From JANXSF01 sp043745195 (GTDB lineage Bacteria; Acidobacteriota; Terriglobia; Bryobacterales; Bryobacteraceae), in assembly GCA_043745195.1 (NCBI GenBank), contig JAYTTF010000285.1:1-64000 (forward strand): DNA of 64,000 nt. Direction: 5' to 3'. This document shows, one piece after another, positions 63,187-64,000 of this stretch (position 1 is the first letter of the stretch; each line of letters begins with the position of its first letter). The notes below the pieces were generated by a model. It was not told where the DNA came from. It searched no databases and was given only the letters and a program-made list of their open reading frames with translations. The position numbers and the translations under genes are program-made.

Positions 63187-64000
63187 TTAACTCGTTTGAT
63201 AGGCGAACTGGCTTTGTTCATTCAAGCCAACCTGAATCGCGTTGGTTTTTGTTCCATCCACCATCCGGGATAGCAATAACGTGGACAAATCCGGCAACAG
63301 CGTGTTCGTCAATACATTATCCACATTGCGGGCGCCGCTTTCCACCTCCAGGCACCTTGCCGCAATGGCCTCTACCACCTGCTCATCGCAATCGAGCGTA
63401 ATGCCGTGAGTTTCCTCCACTCGCCGCACAATCTTAGCTAGTTTCAAACGGATAATTTGCTTCAGCACTTCATCCCGAACCGGATAGTAAGGAATTAGAA
63501 CCACGCGTCCCAGAAACGCCGGTTTGAATGTATCGTTCAACTCTTCCTTGATCGCGCCCAGTAGATCCTTGGCACCGGGCAGATTGGCACCATCTTTGCA
63601 AAGAGCCATCATCGTATCAGTTGCCGCGTTGGTGGTAAGGATGATAACAGTATTTTTGAAGTCAATGTCCCGGCCTTCGCCATCTTCCATCATGCCCCGA
63701 TCAAACACCTGGTAAAAAAGCTCCATCACATCGGGATGCGCTTTTTCAACCTCGTCCAGCAGCACCACTGAGTAGGGGCGGCGGCGGACGGCCTCGGTCA
63801 GCACGCCCCCTTCACCATATCCAACGTAGCCGGGAGGCGAGCCCTTCAACAAGGAAACCGTGTGCCCTTCCTGAAATTCTGACATGTTGATGGTAATCAG
63901 GTTCTTCTCTCCGCCGTAGAGCAAATCAGAGAGAGCTAAGGCCGTTTCAGTTTTCCCCACGCCACTTGGCCCCACCAGCATGAAAACGCCAATCGGTTTG
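63187..64000 (-). CDS. clpV: ClpV/TssH AAA+ ATPase, C-terminal part (runs off the window)
   Basis: The second AAA+ module and the C-terminus of a ClpB-type unfoldase, about 270 residues. Walker A is GPSGVGKTETALAL, Walker B is SVVLLDEVEKAH, the pore loop is GYVGYGEGG and the sensor/arginine-finger region is FKPAFLGRVVLIPY. LEVESGARNVDNVLTNTLLP is the C-terminal ClpB small domain. In a T6SS locus this is ClpV, which recycles contracted sheath. The 5' part lies beyond 64000. The stop is five bases from the kinase ATG, so the genes form an operon. Confidence 0.9.
   Translation of the reverse strand, partial: KPIGVFMLVGPSGVGKTETALALSDLLYGGEKNLITINMSEFQEGHTVSLLKGSPPGYVGYGEGGVLTEAVRRRPYSVVLLDEVEKAHPDVMELFYQVFDRGMMEDGEGRDIDFKNTVIILTTNAATDTMMALCKDGANLPGAKDLLGAIKEELNDTFKPAFLGRVVLIPYYPVRDEVLKQIIRLKLAKIVRRVEETHGITLDCDEQVVEAIAARCLEVESGARNVDNVLTNTLLPDLSTLLLSRMVDGTKTNAIQVGLNEQSQFAYQTS

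Overview
The window looks like a chromosome segment of a soil-type Acidobacteriota, most probably of the Solibacter/Bryobacter lineage. The evidence is two VWFA-related proteins of the acidobacterial type, an OmpR-type winged helix fused to a TolB-like propeller, secreted carboxypeptidase-regulatory-like proteins, many exported sugar-handling enzymes, and frequent weak Shine-Dalgarno sites. No rRNA, complete tRNA or CRISPR array was seen. The placement is inferred from gene families only.

Region 1 (1-7.4 kb) is accessory. The 5' end of a group II intron, with the first 14 codons of its reverse transcriptase/maturase, sits inside a glycosyltransferase gene. That gene is the last of a three-gene minus-strand operon with two secreted beta-sandwich proteins. 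Divergent from it is a membrane regulator with a winged helix and a TolB-like propeller. Region 2 (7.4-32.6 kb) is mostly ordinary chromosome: a TPR/zinc-ribbon/receiver protein, a glycine-rich RRM protein, a NagX-like acyltransferase, an ArnT-like glycosyltransferase, and a carbohydrate set. The carbohydrate set includes a UxaA-family dehydratase, a KdgK-like kinase, a class II aldolase, a sialidase-like protein, an esterase/SMP-30 fusion and a Gfo/Idh/MocA oxidoreductase, which together suggest breakdown of uronic acids and related sugars.

Region 3 (32.6-36.4 kb) is a decayed mobile island. It holds the C-terminal remnant of a Tn3-family transposase, a GmrSD-type (DUF262/DUF1524) defence gene broken by two frameshifts and a stop codon, and an apparently intact Phd/PIN toxin-antitoxin pair with a palindromic operator candidate. 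Region 4 (36.4-46.2 kb) is chromosomal: a MoaD-MoaE fusion, a second VWFA protein, an Hfq-like protein directly coupled to a SuhB-type phosphatase, pyrimidine-nucleoside phosphorylase, a Tat-type TIM-barrel protein, DUF3500, an M23 peptidase and a PHP-like protein.

Region 5 (46.4-64 kb) is a minus-strand type VI secretion locus. From upstream to downstream it runs ClpV (cut by the window end), a 1268-residue Ser/Thr kinase with TPR and PEGA-like parts, a secreted unknown, VgrG, an unknown, TssK, a DUF6484-like protein, a HEAT-repeat TIGR02270 protein, DUF2169, a ketosynthase-like protein without the usual catalytic residues, a PAAR-like protein carrying a PD-(D/E)XK nuclease-like tail, its probable DUF3396 immunity protein, and a methyltransferase. 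At 46369-46393 lies a 25-base 3' tRNA fragment (serine-like) in the orientation expected for the far attachment site of an island that extends rightward through this locus. The T6SS locus with its effector/immunity pair and catalytically altered ketosynthase is the most interesting system here.
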